Shown in pieces: positions 9,101-14,286 of a stretch of 18,927 nt of DNA. This DNA is from JAIXUI01 sp943373175. GTDB taxonomy: Bacteria; Bacteroidota; Bacteroidia; UBA7662; JAIXUI01. Position numbers and translations under genes: made by a program. The notes under the pieces are model-generated. The model was not told the origin of the DNA. It worked only from the letters and a program-made list of their open reading frames with translations, and ran no database searches. Location: NCBI GenBank assembly GCA_943373175.1, contig CALSBM010000062.1, forward strand, positions 1 to 18,927, in the 5' to 3' direction. Numbering within the stretch: the first letter of the stretch is position 1; every line of letters starts with the position of its first letter.

Positions 9101-9247
9101 AGCGGAAGAATGCTGGAGAACTGGCAACAACCACAAGGCGAAAGCCGGATTGAATTGCCTACCACTGTTTCCAACGGTGTTTATCTGATGACTGTCATCA
9201 CCACTGATGGCGCAATACAGACAGAACGCGTGGTAGTGCAATATTGA
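3146..9247 (+). CDS. Giant T9SS-sorted multidomain surface protein (2033 aa)
   Basis: The N-terminus is a signal peptide (about residues 1-26, hydrophobic FLSLLLFLFAGI). ATG at 3149 is an equally possible start. Residues of about 30-480 are rich in Gly/Asn/Ser/Thr with short repeated strands such as GGNNTFSIKGYGGG, suggesting a beta-solenoid. A segment near 600-640 resembles the beta-strand modules of autotransporters. One Ig-like module covers about 655-765. Residues 771-1141 are seven 53-residue repeats (IC...PYTWNGL...GTQTKTG...GCDSSATL), followed by two shorter relatives. Residues 1233-1410 are two 91-residue repeats of the type in the upstream gene. Residues 1411-2033 match the upstream paralogue's scaffold (AIVWDG, WNLVGNPYPS near 1715, QGFFVE) and end in a type A T9SS sorting domain from about 1960. 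Role inferred: secreted surface adhesin or matrix protein. No enzymatic motif was recognised. Confidence 0.93.
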   Translation: MMRKVIPFLSLLLFLFAGISNCLKAASTVYEPMSGSLQIYLNTNNEALTISRNTTSIVVVLSGGTWSNGVGTNLATVSGSTLTINANGSYTTLSINSANATGCSVRFINSTRAYTKGVHVNLSNNPGLIQFEGYNTFNANLNAASEGGIVFTPQSVVVDSGSNYMSFTGGKQNSAIGTGGHGVVVDNALIQSKASGELNISGYGLSSTTNPEFSGVVIRNGGRVIGGNNKVDITGFVAQTGNGLGAAAVVLETNSTSKSYVTSTGSNVFITGYGRYSSNLAGGVLVKANCYISTFNNLTITGNGSKNATANTQGNFGVMVYGGTNDANTAEIIGGNNTFSIKGYGGGADTASSGIGVVVGYVDANGVRYRGRISTPNGGTIEGYGSTTATGNNQHGIMILGSGVVNAGVKSHTLKGQSGTLGDGYGVVIGKKGFVQKVNNPATTATGFVNINADSYLCLSDSSTAISNQIASQGLRFLPLTDSTDFVFGDNLKTDMDNLTLSALEFSKLYLIPGCSLHFGHSFARNDFIFKETFTQPAQVKVLISTLSIDGGFRPRAVPVDIVRNNATSFDIGTGTGLKISINGNTPDVGYDVLSVTGDFSIQNFRLELDGSYVPTNTDTFNIIKVSGVMTGPMRNLDEDSTILFNGRVLKLHFTSNAVYLITVPVATTLTPAVTLASSNNGSSVCPGTPITFTASEVNGGATPTYTFIRNNNVAASGSNSSWTLNNPANGDVVKVVLTSSLSNASPTTDTSSSIAISVKSTSSSNTNLSICDNLLPYTWNGLTFNGAGTQTKTGLTNAAGCDSSATLNLSVKSTSTSTSNLAICPSALPYSWNGLTFTASGTQTKTGLTNAAGCDSSATLNLTVKSISTSSNNLAICPAQLPYTWNGLTFNAAGTQTKTGLTNAAGCDSSATLILSIQTTDTSVSSQSICASQLPYTWNGLVFNAAGTQTKTGLTGSSGCDSAATLMLTVNQPTSSSTNLTICDNQLPYSWNGLSFTGAGTQTKSGLINAAGCDSSATLVLSLNSSSNSLTNLTICEGQLPYSWNGLSFTTAGTQTKTGLVNIIGCDSSATLILSVTPSTTSSIQQSICAFQLPYTWNGLTFNAAGTQTKTGLTNAAGCDSSATLLLAVNPTYGDTSAQSACLQYIWQGNTYTQSGFYQDTLISSVGCDSIVSLQLTINQPDAVNASMTACGSYTWNSITYTSSGVYIATLANQFGCDSVVTLSLTINPNLTPAVTLVASSDTLCLGASVTFTASSTNGGSSPVYDFRLNGLSVQSSSTSTYTSTSLANNDTVAVVITSNNTCQTASTASSLNKVMTVNPVLTPTVSMVASDDTICAGTSVTFTATATNPGVGALYEFFLNGVSAQSGTSTTFTSNSLANQDSVWVMLSPTNTCQITGTVLSLKVLMKVDALPSVTLATISDMAISADSILLSFTPAGGILTGSPGISGNFFRPWTVDSGTVTVTYSYTNAQGCSGNASRSFQVFPDAIVWDGSQWKYGTPGPTQGSLDLMVLSGTSPAIPNNSACRNLVLRGGLLTHSLNNLLTINNNLNLRGGLMSGGGTLQFTNAAANVTATGSSNEFRADIEIPAGSNLQNINAFRLGAGSNVMAGVGTPNGGGTTSGSWTMVQRGSTQLNAWNAFSSPVLNGTGRLMQGAQHFRFNVGTQTWEAWDSNLVMTPGRGYITRAATNGWFRGTLHNANYSYAVTKNATGSSWNLVGNPYPSQLSWSDFLAANPAINGTAYFMKSNVNVTTVVNDYTAINGLMIGAEVPVCQGFFVEANTTGSVNFTNSMRRAGRTAFYTRTNQNVDLIWLKAFQQSDSAQASTTVVGFKADATSGFDRMYDGRLLKGDGSLFVYSLLNQEPMAIQGLPTLSAPVIIPLGVDASVAGNVVFQLDSTNMDPTVRILLEDLQLATTHNLRLTPYQTQITAGQNQTGRFRLLVNPFAVSVPTLNSTLPLHLYAYNQTLVVDQLQGRKLKEVRLTDISGRMLENWQQPQGESRIELPTTVSNGVYLMTVITTDGAIQTERVVVQY
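5456..6840 (+). repeat. Tandem 159-bp coding repeats (7 exact-phase copies plus 2 divergent)
   Basis: Repeat starts, taken at the Ile codon of the IC motif, are at 5456, 5615, 5774, 5933, 6092, 6251 and 6410: exactly 159 bp (53 codons) each time. A copy of 147 bp starts at 6569 (ACLQYIW) and a last one at 6716 (ACGSYTW). Each copy has a Cys near its start and a Cys in GCDS, plus a Trp-Asn core. The copies differ at many synonymous sites, unlike the array in the upstream gene. This repeat type is widespread in Bacteroidota surface proteins. Confidence 0.97.
6842..7375 (+). repeat. Two diverged 91-codon Ig-like repeats shared with the upstream paralogue
   Basis: The first copy (TPAVTL) starts at 6842 and the second (TPTVSM) at 7115, again 273 bp apart. 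The second copy is 87 codons long. They encode the same pattern as the upstream array (TxCAG/LCLG...VTFTA...LNG...NNTCQT), but the nucleotide sequences have drifted. The upstream gene holds at least four near-identical copies of the same module. Confidence 0.92.
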
Positions 9248-9260
9248 TGAATGATTTTTT

Positions 9261-9294
9261 CCAGTAGCCCAAACGCATGCGTTTGGGCTACTGG
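9261..9294. repeat. Perfect 34-bp palindrome between convergent genes, likely bidirectional terminator
   Basis: The half-site ccagtagcccaaacgca (9261-9277) is followed directly by its exact reverse complement. With a minimal 4-nt loop it still gives a 15-bp stem. It occupies most of the 66-bp gap between the stops of the giant T9SS gene (plus) and alkB (minus), a typical terminator position. The downstream T-tract is weak on both strands; six T precede it on the plus strand. It may instead be a dispersed palindromic element. Confidence 0.85.
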
Positions 9295-9313
9295 TTGCGA
9301 TTTAATTGTAGCG

Positions 9314-9907
9314 TTAATGTTGTGGTATAGGATTAAGAATCAACCTAAACGTAAGGTTGATTCTTAATCCTGATGCAACTGTTTTCGGTAACGCATGTTG
9401 CCATTCAGCTTGAGTAAGGCCTTTCATCACCAACAGGCTTCCACCTGATAAATCAATTGCCAAGTTTTTTCCGCCTCCTTTGGGACGAAAACGCATTCTG
9501 CGGGTTGCTCCGAGGCTGAGACTGGCTATTACTGGAGTTTTGCCTAACTCTTTTTCATCATCAGAATGCCAACCCATGCTGTCTTTGCCATCCCGATAGT
9601 AATTCAACAAAACGCTGTTATAGGTCGAGCCGGTTTCTTTACTGACCAAGTCTCTTAAAGCAAGCACTTCAGGATGCCAAGGCAAAGGGTTGTTTACAAG
9701 ACCGCTGTATTGATATACTGCTTCCTTCTCACCCATCCAAGCGGTAAGCCTGGGCATATCCTTCCACTCACCAAACATCCTGATTTTTTCCTGTTTCCAT
9801 GGAACGTCTTCCAACAATTTGAGTAAGCACAGATGAGCCTTTTCTATATCAAGAAAATGCGGAATAAATTGAATATCAGGAGAAGAGCTGAGAGCTTTAT
9901 GCAACAT
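9314..9907 (-). CDS. alkB: AlkB-family 2-oxoglutarate/Fe(II)-dependent dioxygenase
   Basis: This is a 197-residue protein of the AlkB family (nearest in style to ALKBH2/3). Members oxidatively remove alkyl lesions such as 1-methyladenine and 3-methylcytosine from DNA or RNA using Fe(II), O2 and 2-oxoglutarate. Numbered from the ATG at 9907, visible motifs are PRLTAWMG; LLNYYRDGKDSMGWHSDDE, with iron ligands His114 and Asp116; WQHALPKT, with the third ligand His171; and the 2-oxoglutarate-binding signature RINLTFR, with Arg182 and Arg188. Length is normal for a bacterial ALKBH2-like protein. An in-frame TTG seven codons earlier (9928) is open but less likely. It diverges from a deoxynucleoside kinase with only 60 bp between starts. 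The last codons form a perfect 18-bp inverted repeat. Confidence 0.95.
   Translation of the reverse strand: MLHKALSSSPDIQFIPHFLDIEKAHLCLLKLLEDVPWKQEKIRMFGEWKDMPRLTAWMGEKEAVYQYSGLVNNPLPWHPEVLALRDLVSKETGSTYNSVLLNYYRDGKDSMGWHSDDEKELGKTPVIASLSLGATRRMRFRPKGGGKNLAIDLSGGSLLVMKGLTQAEWQHALPKTVASGLRINLTFRLILNPIPQH
9329..9371. repeat. Perfect 18-bp inverted repeat inside the alkB 3' end
   Basis: Arms 9329-9346 and 9354-9371 are exact reverse complements around the 7-nt spacer aaacgta. The structure lies in coding sequence over the GLRINLTFRLILNP residues of AlkB and begins 34 bp from the 34-bp palindrome. No T-tract follows on either strand. Confidence 0.95.
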
Positions 9908-9955
9908 GGTTAGGATGAAACATGACAAATATCCTCAAGACTAAGGTGCCGAGTG

Positions 9956-9963
9956 TATTTTTG
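9956..9963 (+). promoter_or_regulatory. Candidate -7 promoter box for the deoxynucleoside kinase
   Basis: TATTTTTG matches the Bacteroidota -7 consensus TAnnTTTG at every fixed position and ends 4 bp before the ATG at 9968. A TTG -33 element at usual spacing is not visible. If used, the transcript would start at or next to the ATG, giving a leaderless or nearly leaderless message. Confidence 0.35.
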
Positions 9964-9967
9964 CAAC

Positions 9968-10627
9968 ATGTCGGTTAACAGGTTTATTACCATCGAAGGC
10001 AATATAGGAGCCGGAAAGACCTCCCTTTCCACTCGGCTTTCTACAGAATGGAATGCTTACCTGTTATTGGAGCAGTTTATCGACAATCCTTTTCTCTCTA
10101 AGTTTTACCGGGAACCCGAACGCTATTCATTTAGTGTTGAAATGGCTTTTCTATCCGAAAGATACCGGCAGTTTCATGCTGAATTTGCTGCTATGGATCT
10201 CAGAAAGCAACCCGTAGTTGCCGACTACAGCTTCCATAAGAGTTTGATTTTCGCACGCCAAACCTTAGATAAGGATGAGTTAAGCTTGTTTGAAAGCCTC
10301 TTTGCCATAGTCAATCAACGACTTACGATTCCACAGCTTTTTGTTTACCTTCATACACCTATTCCACAGCTCATGGCTAATATTGCTAAGCGAGGTCGGG
10401 CATTTGAAAGGGACATTGACGAGGATTACCTTTATCGCATACAATCCGGCTATTTCCGGTTTATGGAACAAGCTTCTGGCTTGCGATGCCTGCTTATTCA
10501 CACCGATGGAATCGATTTTCTTCATCATCCTGCCGCTTATCAAGCGTTAAAGCAATTGATGGAAAAGGATTACCGGTATGGCTTAACAGAAGTTAGCTTG
10601 GCATCAAGTTTGGAAAGCGCGCCATGA
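9968..10627 (+). CDS. Deoxynucleoside kinase (deoxyadenosine/deoxyguanosine kinase type)
   Basis: This 219-residue cytosolic enzyme of the dCK/dGK/TK2-like family phosphorylates deoxynucleosides for salvage of dNTP precursors. Motifs from the ATG at 9968: P-loop GNIGAGKT (11-18), Glu35 in LLLEQ in the position of the catalytic base, DYSFHKS near 86 replacing the usual D-R-S, and the lid RGRAFERDI (142-150), whose arginines contact phosphates. Substrate preference cannot be decided from sequence alone. A GTG at 9953 would add five residues but overlaps the likely promoter box, so the ATG was chosen. The stop TGA overlaps the ATG of the next gene (ATGA), implying co-transcription. It diverges from alkB. 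Confidence 0.93.
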   Translation: MSVNRFITIEGNIGAGKTSLSTRLSTEWNAYLLLEQFIDNPFLSKFYREPERYSFSVEMAFLSERYRQFHAEFAAMDLRKQPVVADYSFHKSLIFARQTLDKDELSLFESLFAIVNQRLTIPQLFVYLHTPIPQLMANIAKRGRAFERDIDEDYLYRIQSGYFRFMEQASGLRCLLIHTDGIDFLHHPAAYQALKQLMEKDYRYGLTEVSLASSLESAP

Positions 10628-11409
10628 AAATTAAATACAACATGAAAAAAGCTTCTATATCCCTTCTTGTACTGTTTTTGATGGCCTTTTTAACTCAGGC
10701 ACAAACCTTTGATCAACTACGCGGCGGAAGAAGGCCAGCCAATGTAAGCACCAAAGATGGAAAAGGGCAGTTAAGTCTTTATGCAATCTATGCGTCACCC
10801 AGAGACAATTTCGCCAATCAACTCAACACCGATGCCGGTGGCTTAGGCCTCAATGGTCTGTGGAGAGTCGATGAAAGCCCTCTGAAATTAGGCTTTGATA
10901 TCAATTGGATACTTTATGGAATAGATCGGGATCGCCGACCACTTAGCACAACGCTACCGGAGTTCGAAGTGGTGATTGAACGCTATAACAACATGCTACC
11001 AATGCACTTTCTTGCACTAATTGAGCTACCTAAAGGGGCTATCAGGCCGTATGCTGAAGGATTTGCCGGTTTTAGATTCATCTGGACTAATGCCAGTATT
11101 CAGGGAAATCAGGTAGTTAATGTTCCCGGAAACCCACAGTCTTTCTCTACTTCCAATCTGGCATTCGATGCTAATTGGAGCTATGGATTTGGTGGCGGTT
11201 TCAAAATTCTACTATCCGATAAAACCGATTTCGATTTAACGCTTCAGTTAGGTGCTCGTTACATGTACGGAACCACTGCACGTTACCTCACTGCCAACGA
11301 TGTAAAAATTGATTACGCTAATCCAACCCGCCCGGTAGTCAATTACAACTATAGAAACTCTACCATGAATATGTTTCTGATTCAGGCAGGGGTTAATTTC
11401 ATCTTCTAA
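10624..11409 (+). CDS. Predicted outer-membrane beta-barrel protein
   Basis: The protein has 261 residues. The start ATG overlaps the kinase stop; an alternative ATG at 10642 gives a more typical MKKASISLL signal peptide start. The signal peptide ends around residue 26 (FLTQAQ). The mature part alternates polar and hydrophobic residues in strands with turns rich in Gly/Asn/Asp, for example YAEGFAGFRFIW, YGFGGGFKILLS and LQLGARYMYG. It ends in Phe (VNFIF), as outer-membrane barrels recognised by BamA usually do. Its size suits a small barrel of about eight strands. No family was recognised beyond this architecture. It is co-transcribed with the kinase by overlap and followed by a strong terminator. 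Function is unknown; pore or structural roles are possible. Confidence 0.8.
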   Translation: MKIKYNMKKASISLLVLFLMAFLTQAQTFDQLRGGRRPANVSTKDGKGQLSLYAIYASPRDNFANQLNTDAGGLGLNGLWRVDESPLKLGFDINWILYGIDRDRRPLSTTLPEFEVVIERYNNMLPMHFLALIELPKGAIRPYAEGFAGFRFIWTNASIQGNQVVNVPGNPQSFSTSNLAFDANWSYGFGGGFKILLSDKTDFDLTLQLGARYMYGTTARYLTANDVKIDYANPTRPVVNYNYRNSTMNMFLIQAGVNFIF

Positions 11410-11427
11410 CACAATTTCTCAACTTTG

Positions 11428-11464
11428 TCAGGCCGCTCCATTCTGGGGCGGCCTGATTTTTTTT
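11428..11464 (+). terminator. Strong intrinsic terminator directly before lptB
   Basis: A 13-bp stem (tcaggccgctcca / tggggcggcctga, one G-U pair) with loop ttc is followed by eight T ending at 11464. It lies 18 bp after the barrel gene's stop and only 5 bp before the lptB ATG at 11470. It therefore occupies the whole lptB leader and ribosome-binding region. Confidence 0.92.
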
Positions 11465-11469
11465 ACCCC

Positions 11470-12207
11470 ATGCTGCTACGTTCCGAAGCCCTTTTCAAAC
11501 AGTACAAAAAACGAATCGTCGTGAACCAGGTGTCCATTGAGGTGGCACAGGGCGAAATTGTAGGACTGCTTGGCCCGAATGGTGCGGGTAAAACCACCAG
11601 CTTTTACATGATTGTGGGTCTTGTAAAGCCTGACGACGGCAAGGTTTTTTTGGATCAGGAAGAAATTACCAATCTCCCTGTGTATAAACGGGCACAAAGA
11701 GGCATTGGTTACCTTCCCCAGGAAGCTTCAGTATTCAGAACGTTGAGTGTTGAAGATAACATTAAGGCGATTTTGGAAATGCGGGGATTGAGTAAAGAAG
11801 TGCAACAGGCGCGGTTAGAAGAGCTCCTCGATGAATTCAGCTTGAATAAAGTCCGAAAAAACCTCGGCCAGATTCTATCGGGCGGAGAACGCCGGCGCAC
11901 AGAAATCGCTAGAGCTCTGGCCGGCGATCCCCACTTTATCCTACTCGATGAGCCTTTTGCAGGCGTGGACCCGATAGCAGTCGAGGAAATTCAAAGCATT
12001 GTTTATAAGCTAAAGCAAAAAAACATCGGAATCCTAATCACCGACCACAATGTGCAAGAAACATTGTCTATCACCGATAAGGCGTACCTTTTGTTCGAAG
12101 GCAGGATTCTCCGTAGCGGAACCGCGGAAGAGTTGGCTGATGACCCGGAAGTGCGCAGGTTATACCTTGGAAAGCATTTCGAACTAAAACGTAAAGTGCC
12201 CTCCTAA
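11470..12207 (+). CDS. lptB: LPS export ABC transporter ATP-binding protein LptB
   Basis: This is the cytoplasmic ATPase of the LptB2FGC complex, which extracts lipopolysaccharide from the inner membrane and drives it along the Lpt bridge to the cell surface. In 245 residues: Walker A GPNGAGKT (35-42), Q-loop Gln84 in GYLPQEASVFR, signature LSGGE (136-140) followed by RRR, Walker B ILLDEPFAGVD (157-167) and switch His193 in TDHNV. GYLPQEASVFR and DEPFAGVDPIAVEEIQ are characteristic of LptB rather than other ABC ATPases. The ATG at 11470 was chosen; an earlier in-frame TTG at 11425 would place the terminator hairpin in coding sequence. The stop overlaps the next gene's ATG (taatg), so the two are translationally coupled. 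Confidence 0.96.
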   Translation: MLLRSEALFKQYKKRIVVNQVSIEVAQGEIVGLLGPNGAGKTTSFYMIVGLVKPDDGKVFLDQEEITNLPVYKRAQRGIGYLPQEASVFRTLSVEDNIKAILEMRGLSKEVQQARLEELLDEFSLNKVRKNLGQILSGGERRRTEIARALAGDPHFILLDEPFAGVDPIAVEEIQSIVYKLKQKNIGILITDHNVQETLSITDKAYLLFEGRILRSGTAEELADDPEVRRLYLGKHFELKRKVPS

Positions 12208-13724
12208 TGCCTTTCGAATGGATTAACTCCGTAGCTACTTGGCTCATGAAAAAGCGCATTCACCAGATTGAGCTTTTCATGAAATACCCTCACGAAATTC
12301 AGGAGGAAGTCTTCAACCGATTGATTTTTCAAGGACGCTATTCCCAATGGGGTGAGCGTTACCGCTTCAACGATATTCATCATCCCCGCGATTTTGCTGA
12401 AAGGGTGCCTGTTAGCCAGTATGAGCAACTTCAGCCTTGGATAGACAGAATCATGAGGGGAGAACAAAACGTGCTCTGGCCAACCGATGTTCGCTGGTTT
12501 GCTAAATCTTCAGGCACCACTAATGATCGAAGTAAATTTATTCCTGTTACTTATGAAGCACTTGAAGAGTGCCATTTTAAGGGGGGAAAGGATGTCCTCG
12601 CTTTGTACTGCCACAATTACCCGGATACCCGAATCTTCACTGGCAAGGGATTGACATTGGGTGGAAGCCATCAGATTAGTCAACTTAATGCCGACACTTT
12701 TTATGGCGACTTATCCGCAGTATTGATGCAAAACCTCCCATTCTGGGCAGAATTTATCCGTACTCCGGAGCTTGAGGTGGCATTAATGGATAATTGGGAG
12801 GAAAAAATTGCCCGAATGGGCATTGAAACCATTAAGGAAGATGTTTCTAACGCTTCAGGAGTGCCAACTTGGACCTTGCTGTTGATGCATTGGGTTTTGG
12901 AATATACTGGTAAACAGCATATTCATGAAATATGGCCAAACCTGGAGGTTTATTTTCATGGTGGGGTTAGTTTTAGGCCCTATCGTGAAGCATTCATGCA
13001 GCTATCCGGCCCTCGCGGCCTTCGCTTTATGGAGACATACAATGCGTCAGAGGGGTTTTTCGGCATTCAAGACCAGGCTGATTCCGACGAATTGCTGCTT
13101 ATGTTGGATTACGGGATATTCTACGAATTCATTCCGTTAGAATTACTTGGTTCGGATCATCCGAATGTAATTAGTTTGGCAGAGGTAGAAGTTGGAAGGC
13201 AATACGCTTTAGTCATCAGCACGAATGGCGGTCTTTGGCGCTACCTCATCGGCGACACCATCGTCTTTAGTTCCATTCTTCCATACCGGTTTAGAATTTC
13301 AGGAAGAACCAAGCACTTTATCAACGCATTTGGTGAAGAGTTGGTAGTAGATAATGCCGACACCGCATTAGGCGAAGCGTGCCTTATTACCGGTGCGAGA
13401 ATCGCTGATTACACTGCCGGGCCGGTTTACATTAACGACGGAAATGCCGGTGCACATGAATGGCTGCTGGAGTTTGAACAAGCTCCTGATAGCTTAGAGC
13501 GGTTTACCACGCTGCTCGACGAAGCCCTGAGAAGACTTAACTCCGATTACGATGCCAAAAGGCATGGCGATATCGCTTTGACACGTCCCATTGTAAGGGT
13601 TGTGCCTACCGGAACATTTTATGAATGGTTGAAGATGAAGGGTAAACTGGGTGGCCAAAACAAAGTTCCCCGTCTTTCTAATGATCGTAAGATTCTGGAA
13701 GAAGTGCTCTCGCTTAAACCCTGA
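12207..13724 (+). CDS. GH3-family acyl-adenylating (acyl acid-amido synthetase-like) protein
   Basis: This 505-residue protein belongs to the GH3 family (Pfam PF03321) of the firefly-luciferase/ANL superfamily. Plant GH3 enzymes adenylate jasmonate or auxin and conjugate it to amino acids; the substrate of bacterial relatives is not established. Visible motifs are the nucleotide-binding SSGTTNDRSKFIPVT (101-115), YNASEGFFG (278-286), GGLWRYLIGDTI (341-352) and the hinge RTKHFINAFGEEL (367-379). A Lys-rich, Gly-rich end (KMKGKLGGQNKVPRL, 476-490) follows in the mobile C-terminal domain. No signal peptide or membrane segment is visible, so it is cytosolic. It overlaps lptB by one base, which is the only functional clue. 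Length is usual for bacterial GH3 proteins and all core motifs are intact. Confidence 0.93.
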   Translation: MPFEWINSVATWLMKKRIHQIELFMKYPHEIQEEVFNRLIFQGRYSQWGERYRFNDIHHPRDFAERVPVSQYEQLQPWIDRIMRGEQNVLWPTDVRWFAKSSGTTNDRSKFIPVTYEALEECHFKGGKDVLALYCHNYPDTRIFTGKGLTLGGSHQISQLNADTFYGDLSAVLMQNLPFWAEFIRTPELEVALMDNWEEKIARMGIETIKEDVSNASGVPTWTLLLMHWVLEYTGKQHIHEIWPNLEVYFHGGVSFRPYREAFMQLSGPRGLRFMETYNASEGFFGIQDQADSDELLLMLDYGIFYEFIPLELLGSDHPNVISLAEVEVGRQYALVISTNGGLWRYLIGDTIVFSSILPYRFRISGRTKHFINAFGEELVVDNADTALGEACLITGARIADYTAGPVYINDGNAGAHEWLLEFEQAPDSLERFTTLLDEALRRLNSDYDAKRHGDIALTRPIVRVVPTGTFYEWLKMKGKLGGQNKVPRLSNDRKILEEVLSLKP

Positions 13725-13725
13725 T

Positions 13726-14190
13726 TTATAAACGCTCCCAGCGCATAGGTAAATAGTACATCCCGTCTTTTTGCTGAAAATCTCCTATTCGATTAAATCG
13801 AAATTTCTCATAAACCGGAACAGCATAGGGTGACGAATTCACTGTAAACACCCTGACTTCCTTAAAATGGCTGATGACCATCTCCCAGAGCTTGCGCGCT
13901 ATTCCCATTCCGTGGTAATCGGGATCTACAAACAGAGAAGTGATGTGGTTGGGAAGCCGAATCTCCAGAAAACCCACTACGCGGTCGCCATGAATAGCCA
14001 CCAGCCCTCGGTGTTGACCATCTCGGCAGCGGGATTGGATGGCTTGGGTTGAAGAAAAGCGGTAAAACGACTCTATTCCTTTTTCGGGATAATCTGCCGC
14101 AACGTATCGGTCGAACGCCCTGCGAACCATGCCTGCAGTTAATCCGCACAAGGGTGGGCTCAGTCGGTCGAAGCGGATGCGGTACTTCAT
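13726..14190 (-). CDS. GNAT-family N-acetyltransferase
   Basis: The protein has 154 residues from the ATG at 14190. It is a GCN5-related acetyltransferase transferring acetyl from acetyl-CoA to an amine; the substrate is unknown. The acetyl-CoA-binding core is HITSLFVDPDYHGMGIARKLW (82-102), with the loop YHGMGIA as the Q/R-x-x-G-x-G/A variant and Tyr in place of the usual Gln/Arg. It is preceded by RGLVAIHGDRVVGFLEI, the typical strand pair, and followed by NSSPYAVPVYEKFRF, the usual C-terminal motif. An in-frame ATG at 14229 would add 13 residues (MFPNRSPENYIRP) that do not look like a GNAT start. Its stop is one base from the stop of the convergent GH3 gene. It diverges from the DUF2480 gene. 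Confidence 0.92.
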   Translation of the reverse strand: MKYRIRFDRLSPPLCGLTAGMVRRAFDRYVAADYPEKGIESFYRFSSTQAIQSRCRDGQHRGLVAIHGDRVVGFLEIRLPNHITSLFVDPDYHGMGIARKLWEMVISHFKEVRVFTVNSSPYAVPVYEKFRFNRIGDFQQKDGMYYLPMRWERL

Positions 14191-14194
14191 TGGG

Positions 14195-14202
14195 CGAATA
14201 TA
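14195..14202 (-). promoter_or_regulatory. Candidate -7 box for the GNAT gene
   Basis: On the minus strand TATATTCG matches TAnnTTTG with one mismatch and ends 4 bp before the ATG at 14190, the same distance as the box before the deoxynucleoside kinase. No -33 TTG is seen. It is supporting evidence for the 14190 start but weak. Confidence 0.2.
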
Positions 14203-14286
14203 ATTTTCGGGAGAACGGTTTGGAAACATTTCCTTTGCACCAACGTTCCCTTCCTGAAGGAAATAAGGCTTTTAACCTTGATAACC

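Noticed and set aside
9953..9967. GTG at 9953 as the kinase start
   Set aside because: It adds MYFCN, which is not part of the family's N-terminus, and overlaps the likely promoter box; the ATG at 9968 gives the usual short lead to the P-loop.
11425..11469. TTG at 11425 as the lptB start
   Set aside because: The extra 15 codons would be made of the terminator stem and T-tract; the ATG at 11470 gives the standard LptB N-terminus.
13862..14149. 95-codon minus-strand frame within the GNAT gene
   Set aside because: Out-of-frame shadow; the frame with the acetyl-CoA motif is the real one.
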